A DNA stretch of 64,000 bases from Marinibacterium profundimaris (lineage in GTDB: Bacteria; Pseudomonadota; Alphaproteobacteria; Rhodobacterales; Rhodobacteraceae). Within the stretch, counting starts at the first letter, position 1; each line of letters opens with the position of its first letter. The notes under the pieces were generated by a model. It was given only the letters and a program-made list of their open reading frames with translations. It was not told the origin of the DNA and did not search any database. The stretch is from assembly GCF_002210095.1 (NCBI RefSeq), contig NZ_AQQR01000012.1:62001-126000 (forward strand), written 5' to 3'. A program made the translations under genes and the position numbers. Shown here one piece after another: positions 44,933-53,639 of the stretch.

Positions 44933-45403
44933 TCACCCGTCCGACGCGTCGTCCAGCGTCGGGCCGCCGCTGTCCGTCACCAGGCCGATGTTCGAGAAGC
45001 CGCCGGCATTGAGAGCGCCCATGACCTCCATCACCACCGAATAGGGCACGCGCCCGTCCGCGCGCAGGAAAACACGGTCCGAGGTCCGCTCGGCGATGAT
45101 GCCGCGCAGGCGGCTGACCAGCTCTTCGCGGGGCACGTCGGTGGTCTGGATCTGCACCGCGCCCTCGGCGGTGACGGTCACGGTCAGCGGCTCTTCCTCG
45201 GCCTCGGGCAGCGCGTTGGCCGCCGTGCGGGGCAGTTCGACCGGAACGCCCACGGTCAGCAAAGGCGCGGCCACCATGAAGATGATCAGCAGCACCATCA
45301 TCACGTCGACGAAGGGCGTGACGTTGATCTCGGCCATGGGGCGCGCGCGGCGGTGTCCCCGCTTGCGCGTCCGGCGCTCGGTGTTCTGGATGGCGGCGCC
45401 CAT
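44933..45403 (-). CDS. tolR: Tol-Pal system protein TolR
   Basis: A 156-residue ExbD/TolR protein. One membrane helix follows the PMAEINVTPFVDVMMVLLIIFMVAAPLL stretch (split here as PMAEINVTPFVDVM and VLLIIFMVAAPLL), with the conserved aspartate D in PFVDVMMV that carries protons. The periplasmic domain follows. With TolQ it forms the proton-driven motor that energises TolA. It is ten bases upstream of tolA. Confidence 0.97.
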   Translation of the reverse strand: MGAAIQNTERRTRKRGHRRARPMAEINVTPFVDVMMVLLIIFMVAAPLLTVGVPVELPRTAANALPEAEEEPLTVTVTAEGAVQIQTTDVPREELVSRLRGIIAERTSDRVFLRADGRVPYSVVMEVMGALNAGGFSNIGLVTDSGGPTLDDASDG

Positions 45404-45406
45404 GGC

Positions 45407-46102
45407 TCAGCTGTCCAGCTGGCGCGACAGGATGGTGGCGAATTCGTCGGCGAAGGTTTCGTACCCCGCAACGATCCGGTCCCCGTCGGACGACAGCTTG
45501 TTGTAGAAGATCACCGCCGGGATGGCGGCAAAGAGGCCGAGGCCCGTGGCCATCAGCGCCTCGGCGATACCGGGCGCCACGACGGCAAGGTTGGTGTTCT
45601 GCTGTTCGGCGATGTCGATGAAGGCGGTCATGATGCCCCAGACCGTTCCGAAGAGCCCGACGAAGGGTGCCGTCGCGCCGATCGTGGCCAGGACCGACAG
45701 GCCCGAGGCCTGGGCTTCGGCCTCCTTGGCGATGGCCACGTCCATCGACCGGTCGATCCGGTCCATGGCGCCGCCGATCAGCCGCCCGTCCTCGCGGTGC
45801 GACCGGCGCCATTCGGCCATGCCGGCAATGAACACCCGGTCAATCGCGCTGCGCGGCGCATTGGCGATCTGGTCGAACAGCCCGTCCAGGGGCTCTCCGG
45901 ACCAGAATTCGCGGTCGAAGGTTTTGGCCCGGCTGCGCGCGATGCGGAAAGCCATGTGTTTCTGGATGATGATCGCCCAGGACCAGAACGATGACAGCAG
46001 CAAAGCCAGCATCACCAGCTTCACTGTCAGGGTCGCACGCAGGAAAAGTCCCCAGGCCGAAAAATCAATCGCCTGGGCCGCTGCCAGAGTTTCCGTTTCC
46101 AT
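45407..46102 (-). CDS. tolQ: Tol-Pal system protein TolQ
   Basis: A 231-residue ExbB/MotA-type proton channel protein with three membrane helices (about residues 19-42, 130-155 and 170-195). Typical pieces are ATIGATAPFVGLFGTVWGIM and AIPAVIFYNKLSSDGDRI. TolQ and TolR use proton flow to drive TolA. It precedes tolR by three bases. Confidence 0.97.
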   Translation of the reverse strand: METETLAAAQAIDFSAWGLFLRATLTVKLVMLALLLSSFWSWAIIIQKHMAFRIARSRAKTFDREFWSGEPLDGLFDQIANAPRSAIDRVFIAGMAEWRRSHREDGRLIGGAMDRIDRSMDVAIAKEAEAQASGLSVLATIGATAPFVGLFGTVWGIMTAFIDIAEQQNTNLAVVAPGIAEALMATGLGLFAAIPAVIFYNKLSSDGDRIVAGYETFADEFATILSRQLDS

Positions 46103-46210
46103 CCGCCTGCTCGTCGCTCACTTGGAAAGTGGGGCCGGTTCCGGCCGTTTGTTTGCGGAAAAGTTAATGCATTCCCCGGCAGAAGGCCACCGGAACCACC
46201 GGAAACGTGA

Positions 46211-46603
46211 TCATAATCCGCGACCGAGTGCGCGAATCTCTGCCGGGAGCCGGGTCGGACGGCCCGAAACCTCCATCGAAACAACGGTGACGCGGGCGGT
46301 GAAGACCACCTGCCGGTCGCGCAGCACCACCTGCTCCAGCCGCAGCCGCGCGCCGGTGACGTCCAGGACACGGGTTTCCACGGTCAGCTCGTCCTCGAAC
46401 CGCGCAGCCGAGAGGTAGTCACAGTCCATGTGCCGCACGACGAACACCACCCCCGCTTCGCGCAGGGCGATCTGGTCGATGCCCAGAGACTTCACCCACT
46501 GGCTGCGGGCGCGTTCGATGAAACGCAGGTAATTGGCGTGATAGACGATGCCACCCATGTCGGTGTCTTCGTAATAGACCTGCAGGGTGAAGGTGTGGGT
46601 CAT
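46211..46603 (-). CDS. ybgC: Tol-Pal associated acyl-CoA thioesterase YbgC
   Basis: A 130-residue hotdog-fold thioesterase. The active-site YYEDTDMGGIVYHANYLRFIERAR motif (aspartate of DTD and histidine of YHANY) is typical. YbgC usually precedes tolQ, as it does here; in E. coli it hydrolyses short-chain or malonyl-type acyl-CoA thioesters and associates with phospholipid synthesis enzymes. I start at MTHTFTLQVYYEDTD; an upstream in-frame extension is non-conserved. Confidence 0.94.
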   Translation of the reverse strand: MTHTFTLQVYYEDTDMGGIVYHANYLRFIERARSQWVKSLGIDQIALREAGVVFVVRHMDCDYLSAARFEDELTVETRVLDVTGARLRLEQVVLRDRQVVFTARVTVVSMEVSGRPTRLPAEIRALGRGL

Positions 46604-46643
46604 GGGATGTCCTTGCGGTGGCGGGCAAAGGCGCGGGTGGCGG

Positions 46644-47282
46644 TCATTGCGCCGCCTGCATCCGCGCGGACAGCCGCAGCGCCATTGCGGGGTCCTGGTC
46701 CATCGCCGGCAGCACCGGGTCATAGGCCGCCCGGATCAGCGCCGCGATATCGGGGCGCAGCAGCACCGTCTCGCCCGCGCGTCCCAGCACCGAGCGGTCG
46801 GCAAAGGCGGTGTCGGACCACAGCAGCACGGTCTGCGCCACCTGCGCCAGGGCCAGGTCCTCGGCGGGGACGGACGACAGCGCCTCGTCCATCCGCAGGA
46901 AGACGAAGGCCGCCTTGATTGCGCCGGCCTTGTCGAAGCGGAAGATCCGGTACTGGTTCGCCTGTGCCGCGACCAGCCGGTCGAGCAGCGGACCAAGGTC
47001 CGGGATCAGCCGGTCGAGGTCGGGCAGCTCGCGCAGCTCGTCCCAGTCGCGGAAGAAGAAGACCATGCAATTGGCGCCCAGCTCGGGGTCGGTCTCGGTC
47101 AGCAGCGGCTGGTCGGCCAGCGTCGCGACCGCCTCGAAGGCGCCCTTGACCGTGGCCAGCGTCGCATCGTCCACGCCGATCACCACCGGCGCGATCGGCC
47201 GCCCCCAGCGGGCAAAAAGAAAGCTGCCGTCGGCGCGGGTGAACAGCGCCTCGATCTCGGAAGGGTCAAGCAAATCGGTCAT
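46644..47282 (-). CDS. conserved hypothetical protein near the Tol-Pal cluster
   Basis: A 212-residue soluble protein starting MTDLLDPSEIEALFTRADGSFLFARWGRPIAP (given as MTDLLDPSEIEALFTRADG and SFLFARWGRPIAPVV). It has no signal peptide or membrane segment and a mix of acidic and hydrophobic patches (DDATLATVKGAFEAVATLADQPLL, GANCMVFFFRDWDELREL). I do not recognise the family. It is codirectional with ybgC, 40 bases upstream of it, and may be cotranscribed with the tol genes. The long in-frame extension upstream is not conserved-looking and overlaps the sulfotransferase region. Confidence 0.65.
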   Translation of the reverse strand: MTDLLDPSEIEALFTRADGSFLFARWGRPIAPVVIGVDDATLATVKGAFEAVATLADQPLLTETDPELGANCMVFFFRDWDELRELPDLDRLIPDLGPLLDRLVAAQANQYRIFRFDKAGAIKAAFVFLRMDEALSSVPAEDLALAQVAQTVLLWSDTAFADRSVLGRAGETVLLRPDIAALIRAAYDPVLPAMDQDPAMALRLSARMQAAQ

Positions 47283-47329
47283 GGGGGACGCTTTAGGCGG
47301 CGTGCGGGCGTCAGGCAAGGGCGGCCGCC

Positions 47330-47980
47330 TCACGGCGCAAAGGCATAGCCGAAGCGCGCGATATCCGTGGCACAGGCCCGGCCCACCGCCTCGGCCGCCG
47401 CATCGGTGTAATAGCCGCGGAAGTCGCGGTCCCGGTCCGAGCCGTTCTCGACCGGCAGTTCCAGCCGGAAGCCAAGTTGCCCCCAGAGCGGTGCGGCGTC
47501 GGCGTCCAGATGTTCCAGCCGGATATAGAGCGCGCATTGCTCCACCCCGTCGGCGCGGGTCATGTAGCTGGCGGCGGGGCTGGCGCGCAGGCCGGCCAGC
47601 ACGCCGGGATCGCTGGCGAAATCGGTGAAGTCCATCCGCTGCGCCTTGGCGACGGTGGGATGATCGAACCCCTGCGCGCGCAGCCAGTGGTAATAGCTGA
47701 CCATCCGGTCCCAGGGATTGCGCACCAGCGTGAAGGCGAACAGCCCTTTCAGCTCATCCAGCGCGACAAGCCCGTCGATATCGGCCAGCGTGGAATGTTT
47801 CCACAGCCGCCCCCGGCTCTCCACCCCCTTCACGCGCTTGCGCCGGCGCCGTGCCTTCGGCGTGTCGCCCAGCAGGATGTCGTCCTTCATGGCCCGGCCT
47901 TCCAGCGCCAGCGCCATCGCCGTGCCGCCGGTCTTTGGAATGTGAACAAAGACATAGCCCCGTCCGCGGCTGAGGATCAT
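47330..47980 (-). CDS. sulfotransferase family 2-like protein
   Basis: A 216-residue putative sulfotransferase. The 5'-phosphosulfate-binding loop is VFVHIPKTGGTAM near the N terminus, and the 3'-phosphate-binding motif is LVRNPWDRMVSYYHWLR. These are the PAPS signatures of Sulfotransfer_2 proteins, which move sulfate from PAPS to carbohydrates or other acceptors. The start MILSRGRGYVFVHIPK is preferred, since that is where the family begins. The acceptor is unknown; envelope polysaccharides are one possibility. Confidence 0.82.
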   Translation of the reverse strand: MILSRGRGYVFVHIPKTGGTAMALALEGRAMKDDILLGDTPKARRRRKRVKGVESRGRLWKHSTLADIDGLVALDELKGLFAFTLVRNPWDRMVSYYHWLRAQGFDHPTVAKAQRMDFTDFASDPGVLAGLRASPAASYMTRADGVEQCALYIRLEHLDADAAPLWGQLGFRLELPVENGSDRDRDFRGYYTDAAAEAVGRACATDIARFGYAFAP

Positions 47981-48073
47981 CCCGCCCCCTATGCGGCCCT
48001 TTTCATTGCCGGCCCAACCCCGCATTATGCCGCCCTGTCAGTACCATAAGACGCATCAGCCGGGAGGGGAACC

Positions 48074-49699
48074 ATGGGGTGGATGAGCGACGAGACGGGC
48101 CTTGGGAAATGTGCGGCCAACCACGTGCCGCTGACGCCCCTGTCGGGCCTGCGCCGGGCGGCGGATGTCTACCGTGACGAACTGGCCGTGGTCCACGGTG
48201 ACCACCGCAAGACCTATGCCGAATACATCGAAAGGGTCACGCGCCTGGCCTCGGCCCTGGCGGCGATGGGCGTGGCACCGGGCGAGGTCGTGGCGACCAT
48301 CCTGCCCAACATCCCCGCCCATGCCGAGGCGCATTTCGGGGTGCCCGCCTGCGGCGCCGTGCTGAACGCGATCAACACGCGGCTCGATGCGCATACGGTC
48401 GCCTATATCTTCACCCATGGCGAGGCGAAGGTGGCACTGGTCGACAGCCAGTTCCTGCCCGTGGCCGAGGCCGCCATCGCCGAGATGGACAGCGACGGCC
48501 CCGTGATCATCGAGGTGCCGGACGAGGCCCATGGCCACCCCGCCTCGGGCCGCTACCGGACCTACGAGGATCTGCTGGCCTCGGGCGATCCCGGCTATGA
48601 CTGGGTCCTGCCGGAGGACGAATGGGAGAGCCTCGCGCTCAACTACACATCCGGCACCACGGGCAAGCCCAAGGGCGTGGTCTATTCGCACCGCGGGGCC
48701 TATCTGAACGCCATGGGCCAGGTGATCAGCTGGAACATGGTGCAGCGCCCCCGCTACCTGACGATCGTGCCGCTGTTTCACTGCAACGGCTGGTGTCACA
48801 CCTGGATGATGCCGATGGTCGGCGGCTGCGTGGTCTGCTGCCGCGACATCACCGCGCCCGCGATCTTCGACGCCATCGCCGACGAACATGTCACCCATTT
48901 CGGCGGCGCGCCCATCGTGCTGAACATGCTCATCAACGCGCCCAGGCACGAACGGCGGGATTTCGGCCATGTGGTCGAGGTCTTCACCGCCGGCGCGCCC
49001 CCCGCCCCCGCGACCCTGTCCAAGATCGAACCGATGGGCTTCAACGTCACCCATGTCTACGGGCTGACCGAGGTCTACGGCCCGGCGACCGAATGCACCT
49101 GGGGTCCCGGGCTCGACCGTCTGACGGGGACCGAGCGGGCCAAGGCCAAGGCGCGCCAGGGCGTGGCGATGCCCTTCATGGAACATGTCACCGTGGTCGA
49201 CGAGAACATGGCCCAGATCCCGATGAACGCCGAAGCCGATGGCGAGATCGTGTTTCGCGGCAATGGCGTGATGAAGGGCTATTACAAGAACCCGGAAGCC
49301 ACCGAGGAGGCCTTCAAGGGCGGCTACTTCCACTCCGGCGACATCGCGATCCAGCACCCCGACACCTACGTCCAGATCACCGACCGCGCCAAGGACATCA
49401 TCATCTCCGGGGGCGAGAACATCTCTTCGGTCGAGATCGAGGCGGCGCTGATGGATCACCCGGCGGTGTCGCTGGCCGCCGTGGTGGCGAAGCCGGACGA
49501 GAAATGGGGCGAGGTGCCCTGCGCCTTTGTCGAGCTGAAGGCGGGCGAGACGGTCGACGAAGCCGAGATGATCGCCCATGCCCGCGAGAGGATCGCCCAT
49601 TACAAGGCGCCGAAAAAGGTCGTGTTCCAGGAGCTTCCCAAGACCTCGACCGGCAAGATCCAGAAGTTCGAACTGCGCAACCTGGCCAAAACCCTGTGA
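48074..49699 (+). CDS. AMP-forming acyl-CoA synthetase
   Basis: A 541-residue adenylate-forming enzyme that activates a carboxylic acid to an acyl-CoA via an acyl-adenylate. The AMP-binding P-loop is NYTSGTTGKPKGVVYSHRG, the adenylation motif is YGLTEVYGPATECTWG, and the hinge is YFHSGDIAIQHPDTYVQITDRAKDIII; the catalytic lysine is in KTSTGKIQKFELR. Medium- or long-chain fatty acids are likely substrates, but 3-methylmercaptopropionate (DmdB-like) cannot be excluded by sequence inspection. It is divergent from the sulfotransferase. Confidence 0.93.
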   Translation: MGWMSDETGLGKCAANHVPLTPLSGLRRAADVYRDELAVVHGDHRKTYAEYIERVTRLASALAAMGVAPGEVVATILPNIPAHAEAHFGVPACGAVLNAINTRLDAHTVAYIFTHGEAKVALVDSQFLPVAEAAIAEMDSDGPVIIEVPDEAHGHPASGRYRTYEDLLASGDPGYDWVLPEDEWESLALNYTSGTTGKPKGVVYSHRGAYLNAMGQVISWNMVQRPRYLTIVPLFHCNGWCHTWMMPMVGGCVVCCRDITAPAIFDAIADEHVTHFGGAPIVLNMLINAPRHERRDFGHVVEVFTAGAPPAPATLSKIEPMGFNVTHVYGLTEVYGPATECTWGPGLDRLTGTERAKAKARQGVAMPFMEHVTVVDENMAQIPMNAEADGEIVFRGNGVMKGYYKNPEATEEAFKGGYFHSGDIAIQHPDTYVQITDRAKDIIISGGENISSVEIEAALMDHPAVSLAAVVAKPDEKWGEVPCAFVELKAGETVDEAEMIAHARERIAHYKAPKKVVFQELPKTSTGKIQKFELRNLAKTL

Positions 49700-49786
49700 C
49701 GCGGGTGATTCGGCCACCCGCATTGCCGCCCGGACACAGGGCGTGATAGGCTCGGCCAAAAGAACGAGGCGGCAGACCCCACATCC

Positions 49787-50803
49787 ATGACGGCGTTAAC
49801 CCGGTACCAACGCATCGAAGCCACGGGGCTTTGGCGGGCCCGGCCCGAGGACCAGCGCCGAGAAGTCGTCGTGTCCCTGGGCGAGGCGACGCTCGTGATC
49901 ACGGATCTCAACGACCGGGCGCTGACCCATTGGTCGCTGGCGGCGGTGCTGCGGGACAATCCCGGCGAGCGGCCGGCGATCTTCTATCCCGACGGCGATC
50001 CCGGCGAGACGCTGGAACTTGCCGAGTCCGAAGGCGACATGATCGACGCGATCGAAACGCTGCGCAAGGCGATCGACCGCGCCCGGCCGAAGCCGGGGCG
50101 GCTGCGGTCGGTAGGGATATTGGTGTCGGTCGTGGCGGTGGTACTGCTGGGCATCTTCTGGGTGCCCGGGGCGCTGAAACAGCAGGCCCTGACGGTGGTC
50201 CCCGCCATCAAGCGGCAGGAGATCGGGCGTTCGATGCTGCGCCGGGCAGAAAGGGTCTCGGGCCGGGCCTGCACACTGAGCGATGCGCGCGGGCCGCTGG
50301 CCCGGCTGGCGGCCCGCACCGGCGTGCGCGAGATCGCGGTGATGCCCGGCGGTGTGCGCGAAGCGCTGGCCCTGCCCGGCGGTCTCGTCATCCTGAACCG
50401 GTCCCTGATCGAGGATCACGAGGATCCTGCCGTCGCCGCCGGCCACATCCTGGCCGAGCGCGCCCGCGCGGGCCGGCGCGATCCGCTGGACGCGCTGCTC
50501 AGCTATGCCGGGCCGATGGCGTCGTTCCGGCTGCTGACCACCGGCGAGATCACCAACGAAACGCTGACCGAATACACCGAATACGCCCTGACCCGTCCGC
50601 GGCCGGACCTGCCGGAAGAGGTGCTTCTGGCCGCCTTTACCGAAGCCAGGGTGCCCTCGACCCCCTTTGCCTATGCCGTCGATGCCACGGGTGAATCCGT
50701 TCTTTCCCTGATCGAGGCCGACCCGATGACCGGCCTTGAGGCCCCGGCGGTGATGACCGACCGGGACTGGGTGATGCTGCAGAACATCTGCCTGGCCGAT
50801 TGA
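49787..50803 (+). CDS. membrane protein with degenerate M48-like domain
   Basis: A 338-residue protein with a hydrophilic N terminus, one membrane helix at about 106-125 (SVGILVSVVAVVLLGIFWV) and a C-terminal periplasmic or cytoplasmic domain. This domain carries GVREALALPGGLVILNRSLIEDHEDPAVAAGHILAERA (split for length as REALALPGGLVILNRSL and EDPAVAAGHILAERA). The position matches the PGG...R-L...E-D..A-V.AHE..H core of M48 peptidases, but the HExxH zinc site is HILAE, so the catalytic Glu and second His are missing. It is probably not an active metalloprotease. Function unknown. Confidence 0.75.
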   Translation: MTALTRYQRIEATGLWRARPEDQRREVVVSLGEATLVITDLNDRALTHWSLAAVLRDNPGERPAIFYPDGDPGETLELAESEGDMIDAIETLRKAIDRARPKPGRLRSVGILVSVVAVVLLGIFWVPGALKQQALTVVPAIKRQEIGRSMLRRAERVSGRACTLSDARGPLARLAARTGVREIAVMPGGVREALALPGGLVILNRSLIEDHEDPAVAAGHILAERARAGRRDPLDALLSYAGPMASFRLLTTGEITNETLTEYTEYALTRPRPDLPEEVLLAAFTEARVPSTPFAYAVDATGESVLSLIEADPMTGLEAPAVMTDRDWVMLQNICLAD

Positions 50804-50867
50804 TCCCGGCGTATGGGGACCCGGGCCGCTGCCTGAACCCCGCCCGCATTTGCCGAACCGGATCGCC

Positions 50868-52253
50868 TCAGCGCAACAGCCGCGCCCCGGAATACCCCGC
50901 GCCGCGCACCTTGTTGAGCGCATCCTGCGCTGCGCCGGCGCTGGTATAGGGTCCGGCCAGGACAAGCGGGTAGGTCTTGTTGCCCTGTTTCGCCATGCCC
51001 AGCCGCGTACTCAGCCCGCTGGCGCGCGCGAGCTGCTTCGCCGCGCGCCGCGCATCGGCCTCGGAGCCGAAGGCGCCGACCCGCACGTAACTCGGCTTGG
51101 TCTGCGCTTGCGGCGTGGCGGTCTTGGCGGCGGCCGGCGCGGTCTGCGCCTTGGCCGCGACGCCGCCATACAGCGGATCGGTGACCGAGGCGGAGGTGTC
51201 CCGGCTTTGCACCCGGTTGCGCTGGATCCGTACCACCGGCACGTTCTGCGGCTTCACGATCTGGCGCGGCACACCGTCCTGCCAGACCTGCGCCATCTGG
51301 GCATTGCCCGTGGCCGTGCCCACACCGCGGTTCGGGTTCAGCCGGTCGTCGTCCCAGACCCGCCGATAGCCCGGCGGCACCGTGGCCGCGCGCTGTGTCG
51401 GCGGCGCAAGCGTCCGCTCGGCCCGTTGCGGGTTCAGCCGGCCATCGTCCCAGACCGGGCGATAGCCTTCGGGCACCGGCAGGTTTTGCGCATTGGCGCG
51501 CTCTTCGTAGACATGCAACGGAATGACCCGCGTATTCGGCCCGATCACGGCGGTCGAAGCGGTCGTCGTCGTGGTGCTGCGCGGCTTCGGCACCGGCTGC
51601 GGCGCGGGCGCTGCGACGCGTTGCGGCGTGGTCGTCCGGGGCGCCGGGGGCGTCACGCGCGGGGCCGGCGCAGGTTCGGATTTCGTGGTCTGGAACACGG
51701 TCGGCGGCGGCGCCGGAGACGGCTCTCGCGTTGTGGTCGGCGCGGCAAAAAGCGGCGGCGGGGCCTGCCGGGGCGCGGCCGCCGGCGCGGGATCGGATTT
51801 CGTCGTCTCGAAGACCGCGGGCGGCGGGGCCGATGACGGCGTGCGGACCGGGGCCGGCGCGGCGGGTGTGGCGGAGGCCGTCGAAGTGGGCTGCGACACG
51901 CTCTGTGCAGGACGCGGAGCGGGCGCCGGCGCCGTGCTGGACGGCGCGATCGTGATCTGCTCCACCTGCTGGCGGGGGGCGGTCGGCTGGCTTTGGGCGG
52001 TGCTTGCTGTGGCGGTCGGCGTATAGCCGCAGACCAGCTTTCGGTCCCGCGTCACCCGCGGCACCCAGGTGACGTTCCCGTCGATCCCGGCGCGGATATA
52101 GACACAGCCCCGGCTGTCCACGTACTGGTTGCCGCCGTAGGAGACCGGCGGAAACTCGGCCGGCGTCTGCCCGTCGCGCAGGGACTGCGCCCCGGCGGAT
52201 CCGGCAAGACACGCCGTCAGCAGCAGGACGGCAATAGGTTTTGTCGCGCGCAT
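50868..52253 (-). CDS. SPOR domain-containing exported protein
   Basis: A 461-residue protein with a signal peptide (IAVLLLTACLAGSAGAQ), a Pro/Ala/Thr-rich middle, and a C-terminal SPOR domain (YVRVGAFGSEADARRAAKQLARASGL, YPLVLAGPYTSAGAAQDAL). SPOR domains bind denuded glycan strands at the division site. The middle has internal duplications: PPPAVFETTKSDPAPA and PPPTVFQTTKSEPAPA, and GYRPVWDDGRLNPQR with GYRRVWDDDRLNPNR. The near-identical repeats suggest recent expansion. An N-terminal cysteine-containing domain (SRGCVYIRAGIDGNVTWVPR) is also present. It may connect peptidoglycan and division. I start at MRATKPIAV; MGATM upstream is possible. Confidence 0.85.
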   Translation of the reverse strand: MRATKPIAVLLLTACLAGSAGAQSLRDGQTPAEFPPVSYGGNQYVDSRGCVYIRAGIDGNVTWVPRVTRDRKLVCGYTPTATASTAQSQPTAPRQQVEQITIAPSSTAPAPAPRPAQSVSQPTSTASATPAAPAPVRTPSSAPPPAVFETTKSDPAPAAAPRQAPPPLFAAPTTTREPSPAPPPTVFQTTKSEPAPAPRVTPPAPRTTTPQRVAAPAPQPVPKPRSTTTTTASTAVIGPNTRVIPLHVYEERANAQNLPVPEGYRPVWDDGRLNPQRAERTLAPPTQRAATVPPGYRRVWDDDRLNPNRGVGTATGNAQMAQVWQDGVPRQIVKPQNVPVVRIQRNRVQSRDTSASVTDPLYGGVAAKAQTAPAAAKTATPQAQTKPSYVRVGAFGSEADARRAAKQLARASGLSTRLGMAKQGNKTYPLVLAGPYTSAGAAQDALNKVRGAGYSGARLLR

Positions 52254-52345
52254 CGTTGCCCCCACAAGATGTAGAAACCATGATGACTCAGAACCGGCCA
52301 GCCGTAAAGTCCTGCAAGCTGTTGGCCAGGGCCTATTTTTCGGGT

Positions 52346-52978
52346 CTACTTTGTCCCGAACATCCGGTCCCCGGCATCGCCCAGCCCGGGCACGATGTAG
52401 CCCTTTTCATTCAGCCGCTTGTCCACAGAGGCGGTGACGATATGCACGTCCGGATGCGCTGTCCGCATGCGCTCCACCCCCTCGGGCGCGGCCAGAAGGC
52501 AGAGGAAGCGGATGTCCCTGGCGCCCGCCTCCTTCAGCAGGTCCACGGCGGCGGCCGATGAATTGCCGGTGGCCAGCATCGGATCAACGGCGATCACAAG
52601 CCGGTCCTCCAGCCCTTCGGGGACCTTGAAGTAATATTGCACCGGCTGCAGCGTCTCTTCGTCCCGGTAGAGCCCGACAAAGCCCACCCGGGCCGAGGGC
52701 ACCAGTTCGAGCACACCGTCCAGCATGCCGTTGCCCGCGCGCAGGATCGACACGACGGCCATCTTCTTGCCGGCGATCGCGGGGGCCTCCATCTCTTCGA
52801 TGGGGGTGTCGATCGTCTTGGTGGTCATCGGCAGTTCGCGGGTGATCTCGTAGGCCAGCAACAGCGTGATCTCGCGCAGAAGCTGCCGGAATTCCGATGT
52901 TGGCGTCGCCTTGTCGCGCATCAGCGTAAGCTTGTGCTGCACCAGCGGGTGATCGACGACGGTCAGGTGTTCGGACAT
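52346..52978 (-). CDS. upp: uracil phosphoribosyltransferase
   Basis: A 210-residue PRT-fold enzyme that makes UMP from uracil and PRPP. The [31 protein letters not shown] opening (split as [16 protein letters not shown] and [13 protein letters not shown]) and the PRPP loop [22 protein letters not shown] are diagnostic, with [18 protein letters not shown] at the C terminus. It is monocistronic here as far as visible, 80 bases from the small HTH regulator. It fits with cdd-deoA-deoB to complete pyrimidine salvage. Confidence 0.98.
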   Translation of the reverse strand: MSEHLTVVDHPLVQHKLTLMRDKATPTSEFRQLLREITLLLAYEITRELPMTTKTIDTPIEEMEAPAIAGKKMAVVSILRAGNGMLDGVLELVPSARVGFVGLYRDEETLQPVQYYFKVPEGLEDRLVIAVDPMLATGNSSAAAVDLLKEAGARDIRFLCLLAAPEGVERMRTAHPDVHIVTASVDKRLNEKGYIVPGLGDAGDRMFGTK

Positions 52979-53058
52979 GGGGCGGCCTCCGGGTTTTTGT
53001 TCTTTTGCGCCAGCGCGCCGCGCGTATCAAGCCGCGAGTGCCCCCGTCGTCTGGCGCG

Positions 53059-53256
53059 TCACTCCGGGTCCGGCTCGAAGATCTCCTCGATCCGCTGCCC
53101 GAAGGCCGCCGCGATCCGGAAGGCCAGCGGCAGGCTCGGATCGTAGCGGCCGCGCTCCAGCGCGTTGACCGTCTGGCGCGACACGTCCAGCCGCCCGGCC
53201 AGTTCGGCCTGCGACCACCCGCAGGCCTGCCGCAGCACGGCGATCCGGTTCTTCAT
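53059..53256 (-). CDS. small XRE/HTH transcriptional regulator
   Basis: A 65-residue protein consisting almost entirely of an HTH_3 domain: NRIAVLRQACGWSQAELAGRLDVSRQTVNALERGRYDPS (split as NRIAVLRQACGWSQAELA and DVSRQTVNALERGRYDPS). This YozG-like class of minimal HTH regulators is often paired with a small membrane protein. Its ATG overlaps the stop of the upstream membrane-protein gene by four bases, so the two form an operon. Two copies of the palindrome GTAAAG-N4-CTTTAC in front of this operon are good candidates for its binding site. Confidence 0.88.
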   Translation of the reverse strand: MKNRIAVLRQACGWSQAELAGRLDVSRQTVNALERGRYDPSLPLAFRIAAAFGQRIEEIFEPDPE

Positions 53257-53624
53257 CGGTAGCGCAGGTTGGCGACGATCAGACCTATCGTCCAGAACCC
53301 CGCCATCAGCGGCCAGACCGCGAACATCGACAGTTTCGCGTAGCCGACGTTCTCGAGGAACCCGTAGCTGAACGTGACCAGCGCCGTTCCGGCGAAGGCC
53401 ATCGCCAGCGCCTCGAACTGCAGCTTGCGCTGGAATTCGTCGATGCGCCGGATCTCGCGCCAGATCATCCAGCAGATGCCCACGCCCGGCACCATCGGCG
53501 CAAGGGTCAGCGCGATCCGCAGCGCCTCCGGCCCGTTCACATGCGCGAGGGTCCGGATGGACAGGACCAGGATCGCGACGTAGGCGAAGATCATCGCGAC
53601 CAGACCAACCAGGTGTTTCAGCAT
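53253..53624 (-). CDS. small four-helix membrane protein paired with the HTH regulator
   Basis: A 123-residue protein with about four membrane helices: HLVGLVAMIFAYVAILVLSI, ALRIALTLAPMVPGVGICWM, FEALAMAFAGTALVTFSYGF and FAVWPLMAGFWTIGLIVANL. A charged cytoplasmic loop (REIRRIDEFQRKLQ) links helices 2 and 3. I do not recognise a function. The AGGAG ribosome site sits about nine bases before the ATG. It leads the operon and its stop overlaps the HTH gene. It is divergent from the GNAT gene by only 15 bases. Confidence 0.8.
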   Translation of the reverse strand: MLKHLVGLVAMIFAYVAILVLSIRTLAHVNGPEALRIALTLAPMVPGVGICWMIWREIRRIDEFQRKLQFEALAMAFAGTALVTFSYGFLENVGYAKLSMFAVWPLMAGFWTIGLIVANLRYR

Positions 53625-53639
53625 TCCGGGATTCTCCTC

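Noticed and set aside
48074-49699. Acyl-CoA synthetase considered as DmdB (DMSP demethylation pathway)
   Set aside because: No other dmd genes are nearby and inspection cannot separate DmdB from other medium-chain synthetases.
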